In this document: piece by piece, positions 1 to 6,863 of the stretch | Position numbering within the stretch: the first letter of the stretch is position 1 | How the letters are laid out: every line of letters starts with the position of its first letter | From: Solirubrobacter deserti | GTDB taxonomy: Bacteria > Actinomycetota > Thermoleophilia > Solirubrobacterales > Solirubrobacteraceae | Direction: 5' to 3' | DNA: 64,000 nucleotides | Assembly (NCBI RefSeq): GCF_003344625.1 | Contig: NZ_QPKJ02000006.1 | Coordinates: 558,001-622,000, forward strand | The notes under the pieces: model-generated | The model's database searches: none | Seen by the model: the letters and a program-made list of their open reading frames with translations, nothing else | Told to the model about the DNA's origin: nothing | Program-made: the position numbers and the translations under genes

Positions 1-2
1 CG

Positions 3-1175
3 ATCAACGATCGCTTCGGTCACGCGACCGGCGACCTGCTGCTGCAGGCCGTGGGCGAGCGTCTGCGGGACGCGGTCCGGCCGAGCGACGTCGTGAGCCG
101 GCTGAGCGGTGACGAGTTCGCGGTGGTCTGCGACGGGCTCGCGACCGACGATGAGGCGCTGACGATCGCGGCGCGTGTCTGCGCGGCCGTCGAGGACCCG
201 CTGCCGTCGGACGAGCGGGTGCACGCGTCGGCCTCGATCGGCGTGACCGTCGTGGGCCGGGACAAGGACGAGGAGCCCGAGCACGTGCTGCGCGCGGCGG
301 ACGCGGCCATGTACCGCGCGAAGGCCCGCGGCGGCGGCGCGGTCGAGGTCTTCGACGACGCACTGCGCCGGCGGCTGCGCCAGCGCGCCGTGATCGAGTC
401 CGAGCTGCGCCTCGGGCTCGTCGAGGGCGGGCTCAACCTGCACTTCCAACCGGTCGTGGCGCTGGACGGTGCGCGCTCGGCGGCCGAGAGCCTGCTGCGC
501 TGGCAGCGTCCCGGCGGCCCGGCGATCCCGGCCCCGGACGCGATCTCGGTGGCCGAGGCCACCGGGCTGATCGCTCCGATCGGACGCGCCGTGCTCACCA
601 TGGCGTGTACCGAGTGCGTGCGCTGGGATCTCGACGTCGGCGTGGGCGTGAACGTCTCCGCCCGCCAGCTCGCCCGCCCGGACGAGCTCGTCAGGGACGT
701 GCGTGCGGCGCTCGAGGCGAGCGGACTGCCGCCGGCGCGGCTGACGCTGGAGATCACCGAGACCGTGCTGATGGACGACATGCTCCAGGGCGAGGCGATC
801 GTCGGCCGGCTGCGCGGCCTCGGAGTGCGGCTGGCGATCGACGACTTCGGTGTGGGCTACTCGTCGCTGTCGTATCTGCACCGCCTGCCGGTGGAGGCCT
901 TGAAGCTCGATCGCTCGTTCATAGCCGGCCTCCCCGACGACACGGCGAGCGTCCGGATCCTGGAAGCCGTCGTCGGCCTGGCGGCGGCGTTCGACGTGCG
1001 CGTCGTGGCCGAAGGGGTCGAGACCGCCGCGCAGCTGGCGGCCGTACGGGAGGCCGGGTGCCACGCCGCGCAGGGCTACGCGCTGGCGCGGCCGGGCCAG
1101 GCCCAGGAGCTGCCCGCGCGCCTCGAGGGGGCGCGCGCGGTGGCGGCGGCGTCGCACGGCGGCCATGATGTGTGA
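3..1175 (+). CDS. GGDEF-EAL cyclic-di-GMP signalling protein (5' truncated by window)
   Basis: The 3' part of a bifunctional c-di-GMP protein; the true start lies off the left edge. The GGDEF domain ends with an SGDEF signature near position 110, preceded by RPSD, which fits the RxxD inhibitory I-site. The EAL domain follows with ESL in place of EAL, then NVSARQL, EITET, DDFGVGYSSL, KLDRSF and VVAEGVET. These are the metal- and substrate-binding positions of active phosphodiesterases. Both activities are therefore possible on sequence. Sensory domains would lie upstream and cannot be seen. The Ala-to-Ser change in the EAL signature is the only oddity; the catalytic Glu is kept. Confidence 0.95.
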   Translation: MNDRFGHATGDLLLQAVGERLRDAVRPSDVVSRLSGDEFAVVCDGLATDDEALTIAARVCAAVEDPLPSDERVHASASIGVTVVGRDKDEEPEHVLRAADAAMYRAKARGGGAVEVFDDALRRRLRQRAVIESELRLGLVEGGLNLHFQPVVALDGARSAAESLLRWQRPGGPAIPAPDAISVAEATGLIAPIGRAVLTMACTECVRWDLDVGVGVNVSARQLARPDELVRDVRAALEASGLPPARLTLEITETVLMDDMLQGEAIVGRLRGLGVRLAIDDFGVGYSSLSYLHRLPVEALKLDRSFIAGLPDDTASVRILEAVVGLAAAFDVRVVAEGVETAAQLAAVREAGCHAAQGYALARPGQAQELPARLEGARAVAAASHGGHDV

Positions 1176-1301
1176 GCCGGGCGCCGCCGGCCATGGGGTC
1201 CGGCATGCATTTCGGCGCGACCGGCCCGCTGCGTCTCGTGCGACCGCACAGAGCGCCGCGGCTACGACCGGTCGGTCGCCTAAGGTCGCGGTACGCGCGC
1301 C

Positions 1302-1817
1302 ACGACCCATCAGATCGCCGGTGTCGGCCTGGCGGCCGTCGCTGTTGCCGCGCTCGACGCGCCGGCCGGGACCACGCCGCTGCTGCTCGCCGGGGCGTGG
1401 CTCGGCTCGCTGCTGCCCGACGCGGACAAGGCCGACAGCCGCATCTACCGCACCCGCCGGCTCGAGCGCAAGGTCTGGCCCGTCCGCGTCGCGGGCCGGC
1501 TCGCGCGCATCCCGCTACGACTGCTGATCCTGCTCGGCCACCGTGGGCTCACGCACTCGCTGGCCGCCGCGGCGCTGGTGGCCGCGGCCGCCGCGCTGCT
1601 GGACCCCGCGTTCGGCGCCGGCGTGGCGATCGGCTACGGGTCGCACGTCGCCGCGGACGCGTGCACCCCTTCCGGGGTCCCGCTGCTCGCGCCGCTGACG
1701 CGCCGCCGCTGGTGGCTGCTTCCTCGGCGTACGCGGATTCCCACGGGCAGCTTGCGCGAGCTGGGCGTCGCGGCGCTGCTCACGGCCGGCGCGATCGCCG
1801 GGACGGTGATGCTGTGA
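1302..1817 (+). CDS. YdjM-like membrane-bound metal-dependent hydrolase (non-canonical start)
   Basis: About 171 aa of the YdjM/DUF457 family of inner-membrane proteins annotated as metal-dependent hydrolases. The reading frame shows HRGLTHS, GYGSHVAADACTPSGV and LLAPL, the family signature, with several hydrophobic segments. An in-frame TAA at 1281-1283 and the absence of ATG, GTG or TTG until 1578, which lies downstream of the HRGLTHS motif, leave no ordinary start. ACG at 1302 would give MTHQIAG, which resembles the usual MTH start of the family. The stop overlaps the GTG start of the next gene by 3 bases, so the two are probably cotranscribed. The start is inferred; a sequencing error is the alternative. 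Confidence 0.7.
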   Translation, partial: TTHQIAGVGLAAVAVAALDAPAGTTPLLLAGAWLGSLLPDADKADSRIYRTRRLERKVWPVRVAGRLARIPLRLLILLGHRGLTHSLAAAALVAAAAALLDPAFGAGVAIGYGSHVAADACTPSGVPLLAPLTRRRWWLLPRRTRIPTGSLRELGVAALLTAGAIAGTVML

Positions 1818-2194
1818 GGCCCGACATCGACGCGACGCTGCGCGCGCTCGCGCGCCAGCCGTTCCGGGCGAGGTTCCGTCTGCGCGGGCGTGAGGCGGCG
1901 GCGGTCGAGTTGCGCGGGATGGCGGTCATCCGTGCGCACGCGCACGAGCTGCTGGCCCAGCGGCTGGCGCCCGCTGCACCGCACAAGGACGGCAAGCAGA
2001 CGCCGTATCGCGGGCATCCGGTGTTCGTCGCCCAGCACGCCACGGCGACCTGCTGCCGCACCTGCCTGCGCAAGTGGCACGCCGTGCCGAGCGGGCGCGA
2101 GCTGACCGCGGCCGAACGCGACTACGCGGTTGAAGTCATCTGCCGCTGGATCGAGACGGAGCTGGCGACCTCAGAGCGCCGGCTTCCCCGATGA
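1814..2194 (+). CDS. DUF4186 family protein
   Basis: 126 aa, function unknown. Recognised by the family pattern: an N-terminal FRARFRLRG stretch, AHELLAQRLAPA, then DGKQTPYRGHPVFVAQHATA, a CCRTCLRKWH cysteine cluster and a C-terminal amphipathic helix. The cysteines and histidines suggest a metal site, but this is inference. The start is GTG at 1814, which overlaps the TGA of the YdjM-like gene and implies translational coupling. Its 3' end overlaps the opposite-strand gene by 24 bp. Confidence 0.85.
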   Translation: MRPDIDATLRALARQPFRARFRLRGREAAAVELRGMAVIRAHAHELLAQRLAPAAPHKDGKQTPYRGHPVFVAQHATATCCRTCLRKWHAVPSGRELTAAERDYAVEVICRWIETELATSERRLPR

Positions 2195-2575
2195 CGGGGA
2201 CGAGTGAGGGTCGGTGACCGGCGCCGGCGGCGTCGACTGGGCGTTCGTCACGGCCGTCGGCGGCGTCGGCGGGACCGTCGAGCCGGGCGCGGCGGTCGGC
2301 GCGGACTCGTTGCTGCTCTTGCGCTTGCGCAGGACCGCGCCCGCGACGCCGGCCAGCGCCACGCCGAGCGCGGCGGCACCCTTCGTGCCCGGCATCCCCC
2401 GCTTGAGGGCGCCGACCGCCTTGGTCTTGCGCGACGGGGCCGGCTTGCGGCGCTGCAGCCAGCCGCCGGCCACGCCGCGGCGCTGCTGCGCGGTCGAGCG
2501 GCGCGTGGTCGCGCGACGCGGTGCGGTCGAACCACGACGGGATGCGGTGTTGGGACGAGCGGTGCGAGTTGGCAT
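2171..2575 (-). CDS. Basic single-membrane-segment protein, unknown function
   Basis: 134 aa. The start at 2575 is chosen because AGGAGG lies a few bases upstream (2581-2586 region), although the frame is open further. The first 60 residues are rich in Arg, Ser and Thr, with no Sec signal. A short hydrophobic segment (GAAALGVALAGVAGAVL, about residues 68-84) is followed by a basic RKRK stop and a Pro/Thr/Ser-rich tail. This looks like a membrane-anchored or nucleic-acid-binding small protein. I do not recognise a named family. It is convergent with DUF4186 and overlaps it by 24 bp. Confidence 0.65.
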   Translation of the reverse strand: MPTRTARPNTASRRGSTAPRRATTRRSTAQQRRGVAGGWLQRRKPAPSRKTKAVGALKRGMPGTKGAAALGVALAGVAGAVLRKRKSSNESAPTAAPGSTVPPTPPTAVTNAQSTPPAPVTDPHSSPSSGKPAL

Positions 2576-2748
2576 GGGGCCTCCTGAAATCGGTGAAGCG
2601 TCCGCTACCCACACGCAACCGCCAACCGATCGCCTCGTCAAACCGCGCTGACTCGCAGGGTCCCGGACCAGACGCTGCGTACGGCACGACGCCGACTTGC
2701 TGACGTCCACCGTTTCACGACGCCCGTCCGCTGGAGAGCGCCCCGCGC

Positions 2749-2946
2749 ATGGAGATCCCCAAGGAGAAGATCCTCGAGCTGATCCGCGAGCGGGTCGGCG
2801 GCGAGAAGGCCCAGCAGGCCGACCAGGAGCTGCCGGGCCAGGTCGACCCCGAGAAGCACGGCGACCTGCTGTCCAAGTACGGCATCAACCCCCAGGACCT
2901 GCTCGGCGGCGGGCTGGGCGACCTCGGCGGCAAGCTCGGCCTCTAG
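2749..2946 (+). CDS. Small acidic hypothetical protein (65 aa)
   Basis: A short protein starting at ATG 2749 with GGAGAG upstream. It begins with a predicted helix (MEIPKEKILELIRERVGGEK), followed by a polar linker and a Gly-rich tail (LLGGGLGDLGGKLGL). There are no cysteines and no membrane segment. The clean codon bias and ribosome site support a real gene. Function not recognised. Confidence 0.65.
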   Translation: MEIPKEKILELIRERVGGEKAQQADQELPGQVDPEKHGDLLSKYGINPQDLLGGGLGDLGGKLGL

Positions 2947-2961
2947 GAGCCCGCTGAAGAC

Positions 2962-3396
2962 CTAGCCGCGCGGCGTGATCAGGTTGCTCATGATCACCTG
3001 AGAGCGCGTCCTGATCACGCGACCGTCGCTCTGGAGATCCATGATCAGGCGCTCCAGGTCGGCGTTGTCGGACGTGCGCACGCGGGCGATGGCATCGGCG
3101 TCGCCCGTGACGCTCCACGCCTCGACGACCTGCGGGTGCCGCATCAACGATGCGGCGACCTCGCGCAGCTGGGTGCCGGGCGCGTAGAAGAGCTCGACGA
3201 GCGCTTCAGTTCGCCAGCCGAACGCCTCCGGGTCGACGACCGCCGTGAAGCCGCGGATGGCGCCGTCGGCGCGCATGCGGTCGATGCGGCGCTTGACGGC
3301 CGGCGCGCTCAGGGAGACGCGGCGGGCGATGTCGTCGTAGGAGCGGCGGCCGTCTTCGACGAGAAGCGCAAGGATTTGCCGTCCGACGTCGTCCAT
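2962..3396 (-). CDS. Lrp/AsnC family transcriptional regulator
   Basis: 144 aa, the usual Lrp/AsnC length. An N-terminal winged helix-turn-helix (about residues 5-50, with RSYDDIARRVSLSAPAVKRR) is followed by a RAM/ACT-like ligand-binding domain. Family members form octamers and respond to amino acids. The start at 3396 matches the family N-terminus (MDDVGRQILALL). It is divergent from the DUF6421 gene across a 73-bp gap that carries a GCCAC-N3-GTGGC dyad, so it probably regulates that gene and itself. Confidence 0.92.
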   Translation of the reverse strand: MDDVGRQILALLVEDGRRSYDDIARRVSLSAPAVKRRIDRMRADGAIRGFTAVVDPEAFGWRTEALVELFYAPGTQLREVAASLMRHPQVVEAWSVTGDADAIARVRTSDNADLERLIMDLQSDGRVIRTRSQVIMSNLITPRG

Positions 3397-3419
3397 GCGT
3401 TGGATTCTTGCGCACAGAC

Positions 3420-3432
3420 GCCACGAAGTGGC
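3420..3432. promoter_or_regulatory. Candidate Lrp-type operator (GCCAC-N3-GTGGC)
   Basis: A perfect 5-bp inverted repeat with a 3-base spacer lies in the 73-bp divergent region between the Lrp-type regulator and the DUF6421 gene. Lrp/AsnC proteins commonly bind short dyads in their own divergent promoter. Binding itself is inference. Confidence 0.4.
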
Positions 3433-3469
3433 ATTGAGGCGGGCAGGCGCGGTCCGTACCTTCTCGGCC

Positions 3470-5533
3470 ATGGCACTTCTGCATCCGAACAAGACCGCGA
3501 CGCTGCTGTTCGACGAAGCCCACAGCCAGGCCTGGACGATCCGGCCTGAGGTCGCGCAGCGGATGCAGCCCGCGCACCCTGAGGACGCCTCGTACGTGAA
3601 GGCCGCGCGCCTGCTCGAGCAGCGCGACTTCACCGTCACGGCGCACACCGACGGCGAGCTCACGGACGTGCCCGCGGACGTGCTGGTCATCGCGCACCCG
3701 TCCGACCCGCGCTGGGAGGCCACCACCGAGACCGGCTCGCCGCGCTTGAACACGCAGGAAATCGCCGCGATCGAGCGCCACGTGCAGGCCGGCGGCGGCC
3801 TGATCGTCCTCGGCGAGTGCGATCACGACCGCTACGGCAACAACCTCAACGAGCTGCTCGCCACCTTCGGCATCCAGATCGAGACCGCGACCGTGCAGGA
3901 CTACGAGCAGTCCGACGCCGCGCCCACCTGGATTCGCCCGCACCTGACCTCCAACGGCCGCGGCGCGCAGGCCGACGTGCTCGCGCGCGTGAACGAGGTC
4001 CGGCTCTACCGCGCCGGGACGCTCGCGCTGTCCAACGGCGCGAAGGTGATCGCGCACGCTTCGCCTTCAGCCACCAAGCCGCACGCGCCGCTCGCGGTGG
4101 TCACGACCTACGGCGAGGGCCGCGTCGTCGTGCTCGCCGACTCCGACCTGTTCGGCGACGACACGATCGACCAGCACGACCACGCCGACCTGTGGCTGAA
4201 CCTCGTGTACTGGGCGGCCGGCCCCGCGTTCGCGCACGCGGAGACGGTCACGCCCTCGGCGGCGAAGAACGACCCCGCCTGGCAGACGCTCAAGGACGAG
4301 ATCGAGCAGCTGCGCACGCTCCAGAACGAGGACGGCTCGACCGACAGCGAGCCCGACCTGACACCGATCATCGACTCGATCGAGGCGCTCGCGCCGTACT
4401 TCCCGCACCAGGCCGACTACCTCGCCGCGCTCGTGCAGGACCTCAAGGACTGGGACTTCGGCGTCCCGGACTTCACCCGCTCGCTCGAGGCCTTCCGGCC
4501 CGACCAGCAGCGCGTCGACGGCATCGAGCACCTCGTCGTGTTCCCGATGTACAAGCAGAACGGCCCGCGCGAGCGCCACTTCGAGGCGCTGATCGTCCGC
4601 GTGCCGTGGCCCGAGTGGCTCGCGCAGCTCGAGCGCACCCGCTTCCAGAACCCGAAGTTCGTCCCGGTCACGTTCGTGGACCGCACGTCCGGCTACGAGT
4701 CCAACTCCGCCGTGCTGTTCCCCGAGACGGTGAGCACGGGCACCAACAAGCCGGCCAACCACTTCGGCGCGATCTTCTGCGACCGCGAGGCCGCCCGCCT
4801 GCGCGCCGTGGCCACGCACGCCGCCGACGTCCTCAGCCTCAACCTCGCCCCGGACGCCGCCGCGCTGCTCAACAGCGCCGAGCTGTCGCGCCAGGCGTTC
4901 GTGCTGTGGGACCTGATCCACGACCGCGCGCACAGCCGCGGCGACCTCCCGTTCGACCCGTTCATGATCCGCCAGCGCCAGCCGTATTGGATGTACGCGC
5001 TGGAGGAGCTGCGCTGCGACCTGACCGCGTTCGTCGAGGCCGTGCAGCTGGAGCGCGAGGGCTTCGCCTTCGCCCGCTACGTCCAGCACGCGATCGTCCT
5101 CGACCGCCTGTTCCGCTTCCCCATCACGGGCCCGCGGGTGCGCAACTACGACGGCCTCGGCGGCCAGCTGCTGTTCGCCTACCTGCACAAGCGCGGCCTG
5201 TTGCACTGGACGAACAACGAGCTCACGATCGAGTGGGAGCGCCTCGCCGACGGCGTCGCGGACCTGCGCGCGGAGATCGAGACCCTCTACAAGCACGGCA
5301 TCGACTCGTCCAAGCCGCAGTACTGGGCCGCGGCGCACGACCTGGTCTCCACCTACGTCAAGCCGGCGGCGGACAGCCGGTGGGCCAAGGGCCGGCGCGA
5401 GCTGTCCGACAGCGGCGACCCGCGCCGGTTCATCGACCTCGTCCAGCCCGACGAGTTCCCGCTCAGCCTGTTCTACGTCTCGCTGCAGGCCAAGCTGGCG
5501 CCCACCGTCGAGCTGGCGGGCACGGCGGCGTGA
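3470..5533 (+). CDS. DUF6421 family protein with N-terminal amidotransferase-like domain
   Basis: 687 aa, starting at ATG 3470 (MALLHPNKTATLLFDEAHSQ). Residues about 1-260 resemble the GATase-like/DUF4350 fold, with DVLVIAHPSDPRW, HVQAGGGLIVLGECDHD and GRVVVLADSDLFGDD. Residues about 280-687 match DUF6421, with RFPITGPRVRNYDGLGGQLL and a GLLHWTNNEL element. No catalytic role is known to me. There is no signal peptide or membrane segment, so it is probably cytoplasmic. The divergent Lrp regulator suggests a link to amino acid or nitrogen status. The two-part architecture is seen directly; whether it is a recent fusion is not known. Confidence 0.8.
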   Translation: MALLHPNKTATLLFDEAHSQAWTIRPEVAQRMQPAHPEDASYVKAARLLEQRDFTVTAHTDGELTDVPADVLVIAHPSDPRWEATTETGSPRLNTQEIAAIERHVQAGGGLIVLGECDHDRYGNNLNELLATFGIQIETATVQDYEQSDAAPTWIRPHLTSNGRGAQADVLARVNEVRLYRAGTLALSNGAKVIAHASPSATKPHAPLAVVTTYGEGRVVVLADSDLFGDDTIDQHDHADLWLNLVYWAAGPAFAHAETVTPSAAKNDPAWQTLKDEIEQLRTLQNEDGSTDSEPDLTPIIDSIEALAPYFPHQADYLAALVQDLKDWDFGVPDFTRSLEAFRPDQQRVDGIEHLVVFPMYKQNGPRERHFEALIVRVPWPEWLAQLERTRFQNPKFVPVTFVDRTSGYESNSAVLFPETVSTGTNKPANHFGAIFCDREAARLRAVATHAADVLSLNLAPDAAALLNSAELSRQAFVLWDLIHDRAHSRGDLPFDPFMIRQRQPYWMYALEELRCDLTAFVEAVQLEREGFAFARYVQHAIVLDRLFRFPITGPRVRNYDGLGGQLLFAYLHKRGLLHWTNNELTIEWERLADGVADLRAEIETLYKHGIDSSKPQYWAAAHDLVSTYVKPAADSRWAKGRRELSDSGDPRRFIDLVQPDEFPLSLFYVSLQAKLAPTVELAGTAA

Positions 5534-5860
5534 CTAGCCGACCTTGACCGTCGACTTCATCGAGGAGTGCAGCGTGCAGACGTACCGGAAGGTGCCGGCC
5601 TTCGTGAACGTCTTGGTGAACGTGTAGCCCTTGGTCGAGGTCGTGCGCGAGCCGGCCCCGCCGCTCGCGGGCGTGACGTTGTGGGCGACGCCGCCCTGCG
5701 TCCAGCGCCAGACGACCTTGTCGCCCTTCTTGATGCTCACCGTGCCGGGGGAGAACGCGTTGTTCTTCACGGCGACGGTCTTGGTCGAGCCGGCCTGGGC
5801 GGGCGCGACGGCCACGGCCGCGGCGATCACGGCCGCGCCGGCGATCAGTGTGCGTCTCAT
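5534..5860 (-). CDS. Secreted cupredoxin (plastocyanin-like copper protein)
   Basis: 108 aa with a Sec signal peptide (about residues 1-22, ending APAQA). The mature domain is a type-1 copper fold. The ligand positions are visible as His in GGVAHNVT and the C-terminal Cys-x2-His-x3-Met of VCTLHSSMKSTV. It opens with AVKNNAFSPGTVSIKKGDKVVW, typical of small plastocyanin/azurin-like proteins. It likely carries electrons or copper outside the membrane. Its stop abuts the convergent DUF6421 stop with no gap. Confidence 0.9.
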   Translation of the reverse strand: MRRTLIAGAAVIAAAVAVAPAQAGSTKTVAVKNNAFSPGTVSIKKGDKVVWRWTQGGVAHNVTPASGGAGSRTTSTKGYTFTKTFTKAGTFRYVCTLHSSMKSTVKVG

Positions 5861-5931
5861 ACCGGGGCAGACGCCGGCGCCGACGTGGCTATTCCGCCCA
5901 GTTCCTGTACTGACGCACCGCCTGCGCGCAC

Positions 5932-6744
5932 CTATATCTGGTAGACCTTGAGCAAGCGCTTTTCGTGCTCGGCGTCGATGCGCGCGATCAGCTCGACGTG
6001 CGGTTCCAGCCCGGACCCGCGCAATTTGGTGGCCATCAGCTCGTCGAGCTGGAACACGCCGGCGGAGTTGTTCATCGCCACCTCCACGCGCACCGCGCGC
6101 TGCTCGCCGGGGACGATCCGGACCTCGTCGATCGCCGCGGCCGAGAGCGAGTGGATGTTCGGCAGGCTCGTCTCGACCGCCACGCGGGAGCGACCGTGCT
6201 CCATGTCCAGCGCGTCCGCGACGCGCACGACGCCCGCCTCCAGCGTGAGCGGCCGGCCGCCCTTGCGGTGGCCGATGATCGCGTGCGTGATCTCGGCGGC
6301 GACGACGGTGCGCTCCGGCTCCTCGTAGGCCGGCTCGAGCAGGCCGTCGAGCAGACCGGCGGCCAGATGGAGGCTGTAGACCTCGTGGTCGACGCGATGG
6401 ATCGACATGCCGAGGTCGTGCAGGAGGCAGCCGCCCGCGATCACCACCTCCGCGTCCTTGTGGGACATCCCGAAGTCGCGCTCCATCGCGGACTCCAGCC
6501 CGGCGCGGTGCAGCAGCCGGAACAGGTGCAGCGCGCGGTTGAGGACGATCTGCAGGTGCACCCAGGAGTGGTCGTTCATGTCCATGCGGGTCGCCGTGAC
6601 CTGCTGGACGTGCCAGCGGGCCTTGAGCTTCACGCTCTCGTTGGCGGCCTCGAGGAAGCGGGCGAGCTTGGGGTTGCGCTCGGTCGGCGCGTGGATGCGC
6701 ATCGCCGCGACGGCTTCGCGCGGCGACAGGGGAGGATCGGTCAT
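5932..6744 (-). CDS. HD-domain phosphohydrolase
   Basis: 270 aa. The HD signature is in GGCLLHDLGMSIHRVDHE, with upstream histidines (VHLQIVLNRALHLFRLLH) and downstream ITHAIIGHRKGGRP and VRVADALDMEHGR, the order expected of HD metal-dependent phosphohydrolases. No GYP motif, membrane segment or nucleotide-synthetase domain is visible. The substrate is unknown. The start at 6744 has GAGG 7 bases upstream; an alternative Met lies 4 codons earlier. It is divergent from the first LVIVD gene, with about 120 bp between them. Confidence 0.85.
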   Translation of the reverse strand: MTDPPLSPREAVAAMRIHAPTERNPKLARFLEAANESVKLKARWHVQQVTATRMDMNDHSWVHLQIVLNRALHLFRLLHRAGLESAMERDFGMSHKDAEVVIAGGCLLHDLGMSIHRVDHEVYSLHLAAGLLDGLLEPAYEEPERTVVAAEITHAIIGHRKGGRPLTLEAGVVRVADALDMEHGRSRVAVETSLPNIHSLSAAAIDEVRIVPGEQRAVRVEVAMNNSAGVFQLDELMATKLRGSGLEPHVELIARIDAEHEKRLLKVYQI

Positions 6745-6766
6745 CGCGCCTCGCATCATCCCAGTC

Positions 6767-6825
6767 GTGCAGAGAACTGCACACTCGGGGAGTTTCCACG
6801 CCGGTGAGAACCTGATTAGCTCGCG
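6767..6825 (+). promoter_or_regulatory. Dyad plus -10-like element upstream of LVIVD copy 1
   Basis: A perfect inverted repeat GTGCAG-N4-CTGCAC (6767-6782) is followed 33 bases later by TTAGCTCGCG (6816-6825). The same arrangement occurs before the second LVIVD gene at almost identical spacing, and in similar form before the third. I read it as an operator or activator site upstream of a promoter. The distance from TTAGCTCGCG to the ATG is the same in copies 1 and 2. Confidence 0.6.
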
Positions 6826-6863
6826 GCCGGCGCTGATGCGTCCACTGCGAGAGGAGAGGGTCG

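Noticed and set aside
1172..2194. A 340-aa open frame across the YdjM-like region
   Set aside because: Only its 3' third (DUF4186) has recognisable protein character; the upstream part is Arg/Ala/Gly-rich shadow of the YdjM-like frame.
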